Positions 37,101 through 48,905 of a stretch of DNA of 64,000 bases are shown one piece after another. The position numbers and the translations under genes are program-made. Source of the DNA: Drosophila pseudoobscura (Eukaryota; Arthropoda; Insecta; Diptera; Drosophilidae); assembly GCF_009870125.1 (NCBI RefSeq), contig NC_046683.1, positions 66,541,869 through 66,605,868 of the forward strand. Direction: 5' to 3'. Under the pieces are notes generated by a model that worked only from the letters and a program-made list of their open reading frames with translations, had not been told where the DNA came from and did no database searches. Position 1 is the first letter of the stretch. Every line of letters starts with the position of its first letter.

Positions 37101-40100
37101 AAACTAGGGCCAGTGCTTGCCTTTGAAGGGGCGTGCCGCCAATGGAGGAAGCATATGCCTGGAAATCGGATATCGCTCTAAACAATCCAAAAAAACCAAC
37201 GAAAAAACAAAACACAAACATTTCTAGTCCCGAAAGCAGAGTTTTCCAACCCACTGAGCAGCCGCAATCTGACGATTCAGCTGCCGCTGCCACTGCCACT
37301 GCCACTGCCGTTGAGGGGAGAGTAGTAGGTGTAAACCTGAGCAACGCGTGTCCTAGGCCTAGACCCAGACCCAGGCCTAGGCCTAGGCCTAGAGGATGGC
37401 CACTGATGTCTAATTAGCGTATGGGTCGGGTCACAGGTTAATGATGTGCGCATTGCGCACCCCGTGCCTGCGCTTCCGCCTTGGACTGGATGGACACGAC
37501 ACTGCAGCAATTATACGAGGCACTTGAGCTTGAACGAGGAATGCAGCAGCAGCAGCAAAAGCAGAAGCAGCAGAAACAGAAGCAATGTAGCTTCTTCCCA
37601 ATCATTGACCCCTCTGGAGTGGACGGGACTCGACTGGAATGGACTCTCTGTTTCGGGTTTTATGATGTTGTCGTAAATGTCAGGTGCTCTGTGCCCCATT
37701 TAAATTTATTTCAACATAATTAGTTCGTTTCGTTTCTATGTTTCTGTGTTTGTTGCAGGCAGGCGGGAAGGGTGGCAGGGCAGGGAACAAATGAAATTTA
37801 ATTTGATTTCCAAACCCCAAACGCCCCCCTTCCCCCCACGAAAGAGTGTTCAAATAGAGCCGGATTACACACCCCCCGCCCCACCAAAAATGAAAGCAAA
37901 AATTCGATTTCCTGAAATGTTGCGATGATAAATATTCCGGTGGTGGTGTGGCCGGGGATTACATAAACTGGACTCGTATTCGGGACAAACACCTGCAGAC
38001 GCAGCTTTGCTGAACGGAAGAACCACTGGGAGCCAGGACTGGACACTGGACACGGGACACGGGACACGGGACGTGCACAAATAAAATGCAAAAATGATCA
38101 TTTCGAGATATGCGAAAAACGGGACCTGGACCTAGAGGACGACGCTGCAGGATACCAGACGGAGGAGGAGTAGGATATGGCACCATCTATGTGCATGGTC
38201 CTTCATCCTCCTCGCGTTCCGTGACGATAGCGCAGAGGCGGGAATGGGGCTCTGGTCCATGTCGTTTGCACGCCATTATCCTTGCCCCCGGATGCACAAC
38301 AATCAAAATAAACGGCTGCCAAATTGACCATTGACCAAACATCGTCAGCAGGAGGAGGAGGAGCAGAGCACGAATGCTGCTCGATGGATGACCAGGAAGG
38401 AGGAGAACCAACCCCACCCCCACCCCGAAGGAGGACAAGCAATGCCCCCTATGTAGTAGCACAGAGAACCTCGATGCCGATTGGTGGTGGAGGTGGAGAG
38501 AGGAGAACTCAATGCCGAATGGTGAAGGATGTGTGGGAGTGGGAGTCAGAGTGGATGTTCGCGGGCGAATTGGACAAGCGACATCATCTTTTGGCACTGT
38601 CACGTCCACTCCATCCAGAACTCAAGGTTCAAGCATCCAGCCATCAGCAGAGAAAAAGGCGGAACAAACAGGGGACCCACTTGTTTTTGGCGTCCGTCAA
38701 AGAACAGAACAGAATCGAATCGAATCAAATTGGGGGAAACGTCAAAGCGATTAAATGGGAGGACAGTCGTATCCTCTGGATTATTTCGTTTGTTCAAGGA
38801 CTTAAATGGAAGAGAACATTAAAGCCTGCAGGAATATGCGGATTGGAAAGTGAGCCGAGCATCTGTGTCCTCCAATCTAGATCCCATCCCCGCTCCCCGT
38901 TCTTTGGGTAACAGCTCTCTTTCATAATTAACCAGAAATGTTTGCCACTCGCGCGAGTGCCTCCAACCCCAGCATCGATTTGCGCGATATTATTGCAGAA
39001 TAATGAAATCGCCAAGAGATTCCAATTCAATCTACGCGCCGCGTAGGCCATTTATGGATTGGCATTGATTTAATACCGCGTCGTCGTCGTCGTCGTCGCC
39101 GTCGCCATCTCTTGGCGATCGATCGCCTCCAGGTTTTCTGCCAGGCGTCCCCTGAGCCCAAGGCGCAAGGCATTTTGCACCTACCAGAAACAGAAACAAA
39201 ATCAGAAGATGCAAGAGGAAGGAGAAGGAGCCAGGCACTCCAAGCAGCGGACTCCAAAGTCCGAATCTGATCTGATTCCCGCCGCCTATCGGAGCTGGAG
39301 ATCAACAGAAGGAGCAGCAGCAGACGCCACCGCGGCGGAGGATGGAGCTGAAGCTGGAGCTCTACTCGCGAATGTTTATTCAATAAACTCGATCTTCGAT
39401 GTAGAAGCAGCAGCTGGCTGGCTGACTGGCTGGCTGGCAGGCTGTGCATTCCAGCACAGAGGAGACCCACTCTCCACACGACAGTGGCCCCCATTCAAGA
39501 CAAGCCGCTGGAATTTCTTGGTGCGTGCTCGGCACAGGTTCGGTCTCGGGTTCAGGTTCAGGTTCAGCTGGTTAGCGCTGTAGCTGTAGCTGGAGCTGGG
39601 AGCTGAAGCTGAGAGCTTTGGCGTCTGCCAGCTGCGTCTCCTGATTATGATAATGGGGAGAGACCAGGCCGTGCCACTGGTACGGGGCCGGGGCCCGGTT
39701 GCTATATGATCGAATGATCGAATGCTTGGCAGCTCCGTTGACTTTCTGATTAATGCAAGAATGCTCCTTGGCGGCGTTCTTGCTTTTTGCTGCCCTGCCC
39801 GATTCTTCTTTCCGACTGCAATTAAAAGTGCTTACCCTTTTCGCCAGGGACGGGGAGCCTCAAAGAAGGTCAAAGCGGGACTTAAGAAAGGAATTACCAA
39901 CACCCGGATACCGGGATAGCCAGATAGCCGATGCCCGATGCCCGACACCCACGGTTTGTGGCCCTTTCAAGTCTTTGATAATAATATTCTACTAAATTCT
40001 ACTCGTCCTAGGGCATCCCGTGTTCGTTGTGGTGGCCAGCGCACGCATCAGATTGATTCTTGACCGGCTGCCGGTAGTCTCCTGCTGTGTGCCTGATGCC

Positions 40101-42389
40101 AGATGCGGCCTCTTCTTCGCCGTTGCCGTCGCCGTCGCCGTCGTCGGAAGACAAACGACAGACCAGTCGCGGCAGCAGCCGCCTCGTGCCTACCAGTTGT
40201 CATAACGTTCAACACATATCTGCCCCTCGGTGGCGTCGTCGTCGTCGTCGCTACCATCACTGTGGTCATCATCGGTGGTGCCCCCACCATGTTCCATGTC
40301 CCATGTCCCATGTCCCAGGGCTCTCTGCGCTGCCATAAAAGGATTTGTCACGTGCGAGCTTTTGTTAAAAATTCAACAATCATCATCATCGGAGGGCAAT
40401 CTCCATTGCAGCAGCAGCAGCAGCAGCGGCGGCAGCAGCGGCTCTCTGCATTATGCATGTCGCATTGCCAGAGCAGACATCGTTCGGAGCATTCCTTCGT
40501 TCGAAGGCAGGTCCTGCTCCTCACTGGCCCATATGGTATCCCCTCCATTCACCATTCACCATCCAGCATCCACACTGCCAGTTGCAGATCATTGAAATTT
40601 ATAATTAAGTGGAAATATGTTGTCTACGAACGAAAGATTGCAACAAGGATCTCCAGATTGATGCTAAAGATATGAATGCCACAGACAAAAGGCAGCAACA
40701 GCAGCAGCAGCAACGGCAGCAGGGGCGGAGGCAGGACCCACAATTGGAATAACAAATGCATTAGGCAGTGACCAAACAAGGACCTAATAATGTCCTCACA
40801 GGGGATGTGCATTGTGCAAAGAAAAGGGCACCGCACCTCTGTAGGAGCGCTCATCCACAATTACCGTTAGACTAAAACACACATACAGAGAGAAGGAGAG
40901 AGGGAGAGCGATAGAGAGAGAGAGCGAGCGAGCAAAGGACACAAAGATAGAAGGCAAATAGAGACATTGTCCTGCTGCTGATGGCCATGGCTAATTCATG
41001 ACTTTGAGGACACTTTGGGCAAACAATTGAAGTCGAAGTCGAAGAAAGAGGGTGGGGGTGGGGCACACACTCAGGAATTGATTATGCATAGAGTGTGTGT
41101 GTGTGTGTCTGTCTGTCTGTCCTCATGTGTGCATGCCAATCAACTGGGGAGAATCAATCAAAATGCAATAGTACGTAGTACGATTGCCAATCAAAGCTAA
41201 ATCCAAAAGAAGTCAGTGCAGAGGTGGCAACAGCTGCAGCCGAGCTTAAAAGGGAAAGCCACGCCGACCTGGGCCCGGCCCTGCCCTGTACTGAGCTGGA
41301 CACTCTTTTCGATCAATGTAAGTAAGCACCACATCAGGACAAACAGCAGCAGCACGACGACCAGGCAAACAATCAAATGTCCAGCCGGGCGTAACGCTCA
41401 CTCGGCCCCAAAGGAGTCAGAGGGAAAGGACGGCGGTAGGAGGCAGGAGCCAGCGACAGCGTCTATTTGCCGAGCGTACTTTTTGCATTTGCCAAACAAG
41501 AGTGTGTGGTGTGGTGTGGTGTGGTGTGGTGCGGTGCGGTGTGTGGTGTCCTTCCTTTTGCACTCTGTTTGAACACGAGCCCAACCGGAGGATTGCGAGG
41601 ATTCCGACGATTCCGAGGAATCCGAGGCGCACATACCTTGCACCTGTGTTTGCACTTAAATCGAGTTTGATGTTGTATTCGGTGCACATGGGCCGTAGCT
41701 GGAGCACAGCACTCACCACATTCACAAAGTCCTGGAACGTCACATAGCCGGGGCCAGTGGGCGTTTGGGCCTTCTTGGCCCGCTCCAGCAGCAGCTCTCG
41801 CTTATTCATAGGCACTTGGGAGAGGAACTCCGGCGATGTGAGGGCCAATAAGAATTCCGTGACGCATATTTCACCAAAACCTTCAGGATCGAACTGAAAA
41901 CGAAAGAAAGACGGGTTCAGTCTTGGCTAGATCTTGGAGAGGGGAATCCCTGCCGTAATTACCATATCAAAGAGGAGTTTCCATTTCTGTGGAGGTAGAA
42001 ACAAAACAAAGTACATGATTAGTGGGGTGCCTGCTGCATCAGAACTCATCAGAACTCACATCTCTCAGCAGTTCCCTGCGCAGTTCAGCCTCGTCGAAGT
42101 CCGAGTTTAGGGAGGTATGTTCCGTATCGTAGCCGGCATCGTTTGTACATTGCTGGGAAGTGCAAAGTATTAACAGATCTCCTTTCAGTTATCACATTGG
42201 AGGACTTACATATCTCATTTGCGTGTGCGATATGGACCCAATGGAGGCCAGCGATCCAGCTATGGTGGATATATGCTCGATATCGGCCAGCGTCTCCTGC
42301 TGACTACTACCTCCTGCATTCTGCTGACTCGTGGGGATGATCTCCAGGGCCCGCGAGCTGCCTCGCTCGGAGCCAGGCCACATGCTCAT
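31188..42389 (-). CDS. stet: Stem cell tumor (Rhomboid-2), EF-hand rhomboid protease
   Basis: An intramembrane serine protease activating EGF ligands, classically in the germline. Predicted long-form exons are 42389-42210, 42152-42060, 41986-41963, 41893-41637, 32304-32079, 32018-31607 and 31540-31188 (1545 nt, 514 aa). All junctions keep frame and have GT/AG sites. Residues 92-165 are a degenerate EF-hand pair (WKLLFDMFDPEGFG..., then ...YVTFQDFVNVV), matching the N-terminal layout of RHBDL1/3. This links the upstream exons to the protease although an intron of about 9.3 kb separates them. The rhomboid core has CCPPPFF, WRF, HAGWLHLGFN, GASGG with catalytic Ser363, and AHLAGA with catalytic His441. 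A short form would start at the ATG 32309-32307 (331 aa, Ser180 and His258), fed by a non-coding exon ending at 33913. stet is preferred over ru because of the EF-hand exons and proximity to rho; the 9.3 kb junction is inferred. Confidence 0.8.
33913..34030 (-). other. stet: Candidate alternative 5' UTR exon of stet
   Basis: A strong minus-strand donor, GTAAGT (33912-33907), ends a non-coding stretch at 33913. The next good acceptor downstream, TTCCAG at 32310, places the ATG of the 331-aa form as the first bases of the exon. The upstream limit of this exon and its promoter are not recognisable; the end at 34030 is arbitrary. Confidence 0.4.
36203..36226 (-). other. stet: Candidate 24-nt microexon in the large stet intron
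   Basis: It is bounded on the minus strand by GGCAG| and |GTAGAT. Its length is a multiple of three and its phase would fit between the last EF-hand exon and the first protease exon, adding eight residues (RCHQSTDA). Its last bases (ACAGATGCAAG|GTA) closely resemble the end of the EF-hand exon (ACAGGTGCAAG|GTA). Evidence is splice-site and phase compatibility only. Confidence 0.2.
37340..37395. repeat. CCTAGG/CCAGAC-type repeat
   Basis: Repeated CCTAGG hexamers interrupted by CCCAGA units in stet intron DNA. Confidence 0.8.
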
Positions 42390-42605
42390 GCACTACGTTG
42401 CTATCCAGGTTTGATCTTTTTCCTTTTTTTCCTCTTTTTTTTGGGGTGGTCTTAGAGTAGTGATTGTAAAACAGTCTTGTTTCTGCGAATAAAAGAATAC
42501 AATAAATGTACAATAAATAAAATGTTTACGAAAAGCTTCGCCGGCAAGCTTTTGGCTTAAAAGCTTTCGGGCTTCATGTGGCATTAAGAGCCCAAAAGAA
42601 TTGCC

Positions 42606-42701
42606 ATCGGTTTGGTCGAGTCCGCTGAGGCGCCGCGCGAGATTTTGTTCTTGTTCTGCTCTGTGCTCTACGCCGTGGTTCGAATCCCACCTAGAGACCG
42701 A
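42606..42701 (+). tRNA. tRNA-Leu-like remnant (pseudogene or tRNA-derived element)
   Basis: TGGTCGAGTCCGCTGAGGCG (42613-42632) resembles a class-II leucine/serine tRNA A box and D arm. GGTTCGAATCC (42677-42687) is a perfect B box. The T stem is only four pairs because one G is missing relative to a normal GTGGG/CCCAC stem. No seven-pair acceptor stem forms at the normal position. I judge it a degenerate tRNA gene or a tRNA-derived fragment, not a working tRNA. Confidence 0.35.
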
Positions 42702-42891
42702 GTCGAGAGAGAAATCTTTTTCTGTAGTTTGTTGTTGTGTGGCCTGTGAAATTATTTGTTACAATTTGTCGCTCGTTGGAATTGTTGCACTACTTTGCGG
42801 GCCCAGAAAGAACTTAGATTCCATTTTAATCATAGGCTAAAATTGGTAATCAATACCTTAGTCTATTTCATGCATGGAACACAGTTTTCTT

Positions 42892-43738
42892 TTTATACCC
42901 GATACTCAAAATGAGTATTGGGGTATATTAGATTTGTGGTGAAAGTGGATGTGTGTAACGTCCAGAAGGAATCGTATCCGACCCCATAAAGTATATATAT
43001 TCTTGATCAGCATCAATAGCCGAGTCGATTGAGCCATGTCTGTCTGTCCGTCTGTCCGTCTGTCCGTCCGTCCGTCTGTCCGTCCCCTTCAGCGCCTAAT
43101 GCTCAAAGACTATAAGAGCTAGAGCATCGATGTTTTGGATCCAGACTTCTGTGATATGTCACTGCTCCAAAAATATTTCAAAACTTTGCCCCGCCCACTT
43201 CCGCCCCCACAAAGGGCGAAAATCTGTGGCATCCACAATTTCGACGATACGAGAAAACTAAAAACGCAGAATCGTAGAAGATGACTATATCTTCTAGAGT
43301 GCAAAATCTGAACCAGATCGTATAATTATTACAGCCAGAATCACGAAAACAATTTCACTCTTTCTCGCTCTGTCTCACTCTAACACACAGGTTTCATGGT
43401 CGGTTTTGCCAATTGCAAAATATGAGTTCAAGGATCTCAGAACCTATAAAAGCCAGAGCAACCAAATTTGGTATCCACACTCCTGTGATATCGGACCTTG
43501 ACCGTTTCATGTCCAAATTTCGCCACACCCCCTTCCGCCCCCGCAAAGGACGAAAATCTGAGGCAACCACAAATCTCAGAGACTATTAAGGCTAGAGTAA
43601 CCAAATTTGGTACACACACTCCTTTAAGATGTCACTATAAAACGTATATCTCAGAATTTCGCCCCACCCCCATCCGCCCCCACAAAGGACGAAAATCTGT
43701 TGCCGGAGGAGAGCCATACTGACTTAGTATCGGGTATA
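42892..43738. mobile_element. INE-1/DINE-1 (non-autonomous Helitron-like) copy
   Basis: The element starts TATACCCGATACT and ends with the inverse AGTATCGGGTATA. It contains the hallmark INE-1 block TATATATATTCTTGATCAGC (42990-43009), continuing into CATCAATAGCCGAGTCGAT, then CCATGTCTGTCTGTCCGTCT with a CTGTCCGT microsatellite (43036-43085), and CGCCC.C repeats. About 0.85 kb, inserted between stet and the ZER1 gene. Confidence 0.9.
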
Positions 43739-46013
43739 ACCGTAGAGTTGCGGTGTCCGCAGCAACTCACAACGTTCCCCCTCGTTTCTTTTTCCTTTTG
43801 TTGTTTGTCTCTCTTTTGTTTTGCTCTATTCTCCTCGCTCTATTTTCCTTGTGTATGTGTGTGTGTGTTTTTTCATTGCCATGGCAACCTTTTGCACTCT
43901 TCCTTCCCTCCCCTTCGCACTGCTGATAAGAGGAGAGGTTATTGATCTCACAAAAGGCAGCGGCGATTCCGACAAGGGTCCGGTTCCGGTTGCAGTTTCC
44001 TTGTTGATGTTATGCCTGCGACCCGCAACCCGCGACCCGCGACTGCGCAGAATCCAGCAAACAATTGTTTTGCATTTCGCTTGCTGCTTTCCGCTGCCGA
44101 CTGCCAGCAATTGCCGGATTAATTATTGTTTACGATTTATTGAATAAAACGATTCGATTTCCATTGATTGAAAGATTGCTTGCTTGCTCTCGTATTGTGA
44201 ATGAAATTCGCGCTGCGATTGTGAATGAAAACTTGTTTTTCTCTCTCTCCTCTCCTCTCTGCTCCCGAATGCCGTTGAATGGGTGCAACCATGGGAATAG
44301 GGGAACACGGAACACAGGGCCGGGCCGGGCCGGGCCTTTGCTTTGTTATTATTCGAACTTAATGCAGTTTTGACCGCTTCAGTGTTGCTCTCTACTTTAG
44401 TTCACTAATTGTCGACTTATTAATTATGTTTACCGTTGTTTTTCCCCGATTAAAGCACATTTACATGGACTCAACAATAAACAAACGAACGTCCTGTCCT
44501 CACCGGGCGGCAAAATGTGACAGAGAGCGTGCCGTCAACTTCATTGCGAAAAGAGAGAGTGGAAACTGGCGGGAGTGTGTGTGTGTGTGTGTGGCGAGAG
44601 CAGGTGAATGAGAGCGCTTAAGGGTTGGGTTATTTTTGGGGATGGACCGCGTTCGTGCCACTGCACATGCGCTTTGGCTGACATTTCCAACCCGTTGGCA
44701 TTTCGTCATCGATGCCACCCACCCCCGCCATGACGCAACCCACCTCCCCTCCTTCGCTATCGCAGACTTCTTCGACTACCGCAATTTATGTGCACACACA
44801 CAGTCACAGCAGCAGAGACACATGTGTGTGTGTATCTTTATTGAAATACAGGAAGAAGGTCTCGCCTCCACTTCACAGACGCAGACGTGGTCTCCGCTTC
44901 CCACGCGAAGGTGTAGAGTCTCCAGGTCCTCGTCTCTCCGCTTTGCACTCTGCTAGACGTCCGGTGCTCTGGCCCCAGAAGAAACGATTACAGTTTAAGG
45001 TGTAACTAATGATAACATACAATGTTATAAATATTATTTATGCCAAGGAGGGGGGGAAAAAAAAACTATAAAAAAAATTGTTACACGCAATTATTTACAG
45101 TCATTACTTATAGACTTATGTTCTAGGGATCTACTTAATATAGAAAACATATCAAATATCGTATTCCATGCAGAACGGATGCAATAACGAAATCAGGAAG
45201 GAAGCATCGGAATAAACGAAAATCTAGGAACAGAATCGAACAGATATACATATGTACCTATATAAGTATGTATGTTTTTGTTTTTGTTTTCCTTTAAATA
45301 CAGCTTAAAGACAAAGAAAGACTCGGATTACAGTTTAAGGATTTTGTTTCTTTAATCTGGAGCTGCCTCATGCTTTTGCCTTTTCTTTTGCTACGTTTCG
45401 TACGTTCCTCCTACGATCCTCTTACGTTTTCTCGGTTTTTAACAATATGTACATTCCTCACGATGGGGCCTAAAATAATCTTGCTTGCCTTACAACAATT
45501 TATATATCAGATATATATATATATATATATGTTATGTTATGTGTATAGTAGTCTATGAATTGTATATGTATCGGGGGATATTATGCTTATTTGCTGTCGT
45601 CTTCCGGCTGCCCTTCATCGGGGCATCATTATCTTCTCTTCGCACTCGAATTATACATTAAAAGTCGGGGTAAGAATCTCTTGAACAATATAACACGTTT
45701 TCACTTAACTACGAAATACGAAGTACGAAACAGAGAGGGATAAGGAGAAAGGACAAAAGAGAAAGCCTATTCAAATTGTACAAAAATTGTACAACAAAAA
45801 CTCAAAGTCCTACAGTTACAGTTACAGTTACAGACACAGATATAGATATAGATCAATCAATTAATCATATCATATCATATCGCGATGTATTCTTCTAATA
45901 TTTAATTATTTAGATGGAGTTGCAGTTGTTGTTGCTGTTCTTGTTGTTGTTGTTGTTGTTGTTGTTGCTGTTGTTGTTGTTGGTGTTGTTGGTGTTGATG
46001 TTGGAGCGCTGGC
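43739..46013. other. Intergenic DNA and 3' flank of the ZER1 gene
   Basis: No gene is evident up to about 45 kb. From about 45.0 kb to 46.0 kb the AT-rich sequence is probably 3' UTR and flank of the minus-strand ZER1 gene. It includes a (GTT)n run (45943-46005), read as CAA repeats in the transcript. Confidence 0.5.
45930..46008. repeat. (GTT)n trinucleotide repeat
   Basis: A GTT/GCT run immediately downstream of the ZER1 stop codon; CAA-rich in the transcript sense. Confidence 0.9.
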
Positions 46014-48905
46014 TCAGCCCTCGACCATACGCTCTGATCCCGACCCCGAATCGCACTGTTCGATGACCAAACGGGCAATGCGCTTGATCTCACAGTAGGG
46101 GCTCTCATGCTCGATCAGCTCGTTCAGGATCTGTATGCCATTCTCCTGCTCCACCAGCTGGCAATATTTCTCGGGATAAACCTAAGGCAGGCAGAAGGCA
46201 GAAGGTAGAAGGCAGAAGTCAGGGGTGGTATAATCATCCTGTTTTCCAAACACTCACCTGTGTCAGATTTGCCAATGCCCAGACGGCCCAGTGCTGGCAT
46301 TGCGGCGTCTCATAGCAGCGCACCAGACTGAGTATGGGCTCAAAGCTGCGATAGTTGATATTCCGTTCACTCTTGATATTCCATCGTTCAATGGCTGCCA
46401 CCATGCGTTGCAGCACATGCTCCCGGCTGGGCGATTTGATGGTCCAGGCATTGGCCCCATCGGATGCAATGTGCGCGAGCACACCAGCCGCATTGTAGCT
46501 GACCTGGAAGCGCAGGTTAGCACGGTTAACATTACCATTCTCTAGTCGCCCTCGTCTCGCAATCGCATTCGCTCGACCCACCTCGATGCCATCACTCAAG
46601 GAGTCCAGCAGACGGGCGAACACCTCTATGAATTCCTGTGTCATCAGCTTGGGGCGCAGCCATTTGACCTCTGCCACATTGCCCAGCAGCCCCATCATGT
46701 TACGCAGCAGCTCATCGCGATCGGGAAAGGTCTGAGAGCGCAGAAGATGCAGGATTTAGGATTTCTCAATGCTTTGTGGATGGTGGATGGCTTTGCTCAC
46801 GTGTAAACATTTAAGGAAATACTCCATGCCGCGTCCATCGAGGAATCTCTTACAATTAATAGCAGTCTCATCGGTTACATTCCACATGGTGGACCAGGCC
46901 ACCTCCATGACATCATCGAATACGGAGCGAGTGAGGCGATCCTTGATCAGCGTCAGCATGGTCTATATGCAATATCAATGATTAATACAGTCTCTGCCTC
47001 CCTCCATCCATTGCGACTTCAAGAACTCACATTAACTACACCCAATTCGCCCAGGAAGAGCTTCTGTCGTCCATCCACCTGGCAGGCCAGAGTGTTCAGC
47101 AAATAGATGGCAATACGCTGAACGAATCCCTCCTGCTCTGTCTCCGACACCCCGTGCAGCAGTATCTTAATCAGACGTTCGTACTCAAACAGCTATTCAA
47201 ACGAAAAAGCAGAGAACAATCAATCAATTGGCAGGGAAAGCAGCAAGATGTCTTTCGATTTCGGTTCTTACCACATCGGCTGGCATGTGGAACTGTGTAA
47301 GAGTCAGATATCCATTCCGCAGCATTGTATCGTCCGTGTGATGCATTTCCATGCCATTGAGCAGCGTGCGTATGATGTGGTTGCGCAGCAAAGTGCCAAA
47401 CTTTGAGCGCTCCCTGCCCTTAACGATGTAGAATAGTGTGGCACTGCAATAGGAACAAGCAAAAAGAAAACGTTTCAATAGCCTCCCAATTGTGAAAGGC
47501 AAGGGCAAGGGCAAAGGCAATCTTACCTCCCAGAGATTTGCATGTGCTTGAACTTTAGATGCCGATCCATGGCTGAGAGCACAGCATCCAGTGCTGTGTG
47601 TATGTCCTTGCAGTTCTCAAATCGAAACAGATGGTACAGATCGTTGAGTACCTAAACAGAAAAGGAAACAAATCAATGAGGGATTCATGAGCTTCACAGA
47701 AACATGTCTCTTCGTCTGTTCGTACCCTTGTCAGGAGGACGGGTCTGTCGTGGTAGTAACGAGCTGCTGTTAGTATTTGCTGCTCATTGGTATCGCCAGC
47801 CACCTCGAGTGCGGGTATATCGTGGCGCTTGCATGCCCAGTGGGCCGTATGGTAGAGCCCGAGGAACTGCAGCGGTCGTTGGGTGCGGGACGCCAGGCCT
47901 GGTATGTCCGTGAGGGCAAAGTGCTGCTGTTCCATTTTCGTATTGGCATTGGCATTCGTGGACTCCTTGGTGGCCACCCCGTTGCCGGCTAAATTCGTGC
48001 CTGAGATATCCAGGTGTGTCAGATGGCGCAGATTATCCATTAGCATTTCCAGCGTCTGATCGGGCAGATCGTAAGTGCCGTGGCCATTACCCGAGCTGGA
48101 TATGGAGATGTCGAGCGTGCACAGGCGCCGCAGGCAGCAGATGGCATGCAGTTGATTGGCGATCGGCCACACATTGAACAGGATCAGGGTGTGGAGGTTC
48201 GGTAGCATCACCAACGCCTCCAAGCTGAAGTTTGCCAGCACACAGGAGGTGAGGTCCAGATGCCCCAGGTCATGCAGATGGGCGAACTGCAGACGATGGT
48301 GCATCACCACGCCGTTGAGGACGAGACGCCGCAGATGCGGACATGTCAGCTGAAAGTCCACCGGCTCCTTCTCATTCGGCTCGGCATACTGCAGCAGATG
48401 GGAGCTAATGCCCAGCTCCAAGGAGCGCAAGCTGTCGCCATAGTGGGCCAGCAGGTGATGCGAGTTCACGGTGATCATGTCGCAATACCACATGGACAGG
48501 GCAAACAGTTTGTGGCGCATCAGAGTCTCCAATCCTACAATAAAAAACAAAACAAACAAATCATTTACGGAAAGGCGATGATCACCATTTAAAGTCTTTA
48601 CCCCTGCTGCTGAGTGTGCTGTTGCGTAGATTAACAATCTTCAGCGATGTGCGCTGTGTGTCTTCGAATAGTTTTATGACATTATCGTCCAGGGGCCTGT
48701 TGAACCTCTGATAGTTCTCCAGAAAGCCATCGCATATCTCATTGGGCAGCACAATGCCGGCATTCAGCAGACGTTGATTGTTGTCCGGCCGACAGCTGCT
48801 GATGATGTCCAGATTGTTGCACAGCTTCTGGTAGGCAATCTCCTTCAGTGTCAGCGGCTCCTCGTCCAGTGAGCCGTCCTCCATCAATCGCACCTTACAG
48901 CTCAT
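46014..48905 (-). CDS. Zer1: ZER1/ZYG11-family substrate receptor of cullin-2 ligases
   Basis: Exons 48905-48602, 48534-47726, 47651-47527, 47443-47272, 47192-47031, 46962-46801, 46731-46582, 46503-46258 and 46181-46014 total 2298 nt (765 aa). Frame holds throughout, and the length nearly equals human ZER1 (766 aa). An N-terminal box-type region (LKEIAYQKLCNNLDII) would contact Elongin C. Leucine-rich repeats follow at about 110-330 (for example LRRLVLNGVV, LGHLDLTSCVL, LTHLDISGTNL). The C-terminal half is ARM-like helical repeats (TMWNVTDETAINCKRFLDG; LLGNVAEVKWLRP; AVWALANLTQ). Human ZER1 and ZYG11B recognise N-terminal glycine degrons, so this protein probably selects such substrates for CRL2 ubiquitylation. 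The in-frame GTG upstream of the ATG at 48905 is not needed; the 5' UTR continues to an acceptor at 48954. D. melanogaster counterpart CG12084. Confidence 0.9.

Larger units (their letters stand above)
34040..41630. other. Large stet intron
   Basis: No independent gene is evident. The intron is full of CAG/CTG, CGTCGT, GAGGAG, CA and CCTAGG runs. CAG-rich frames here have no family resemblance. Confidence 0.6.

Noticed and set aside
41417-42389. The EF-hand exons as an independent gene
   Set aside because: The EF-hand segment matches the N-terminus of RHBDL-type rhomboids, is on the same strand, and has a phase that joins the protease exons downstream, giving 514 aa; no separate C-terminus was found.
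42992-43110. CTGTCCGT microsatellite as a possible CRISPR-like or regulatory array
   Set aside because: It is the internal variable repeat normally found in INE-1/DINE-1 elements.
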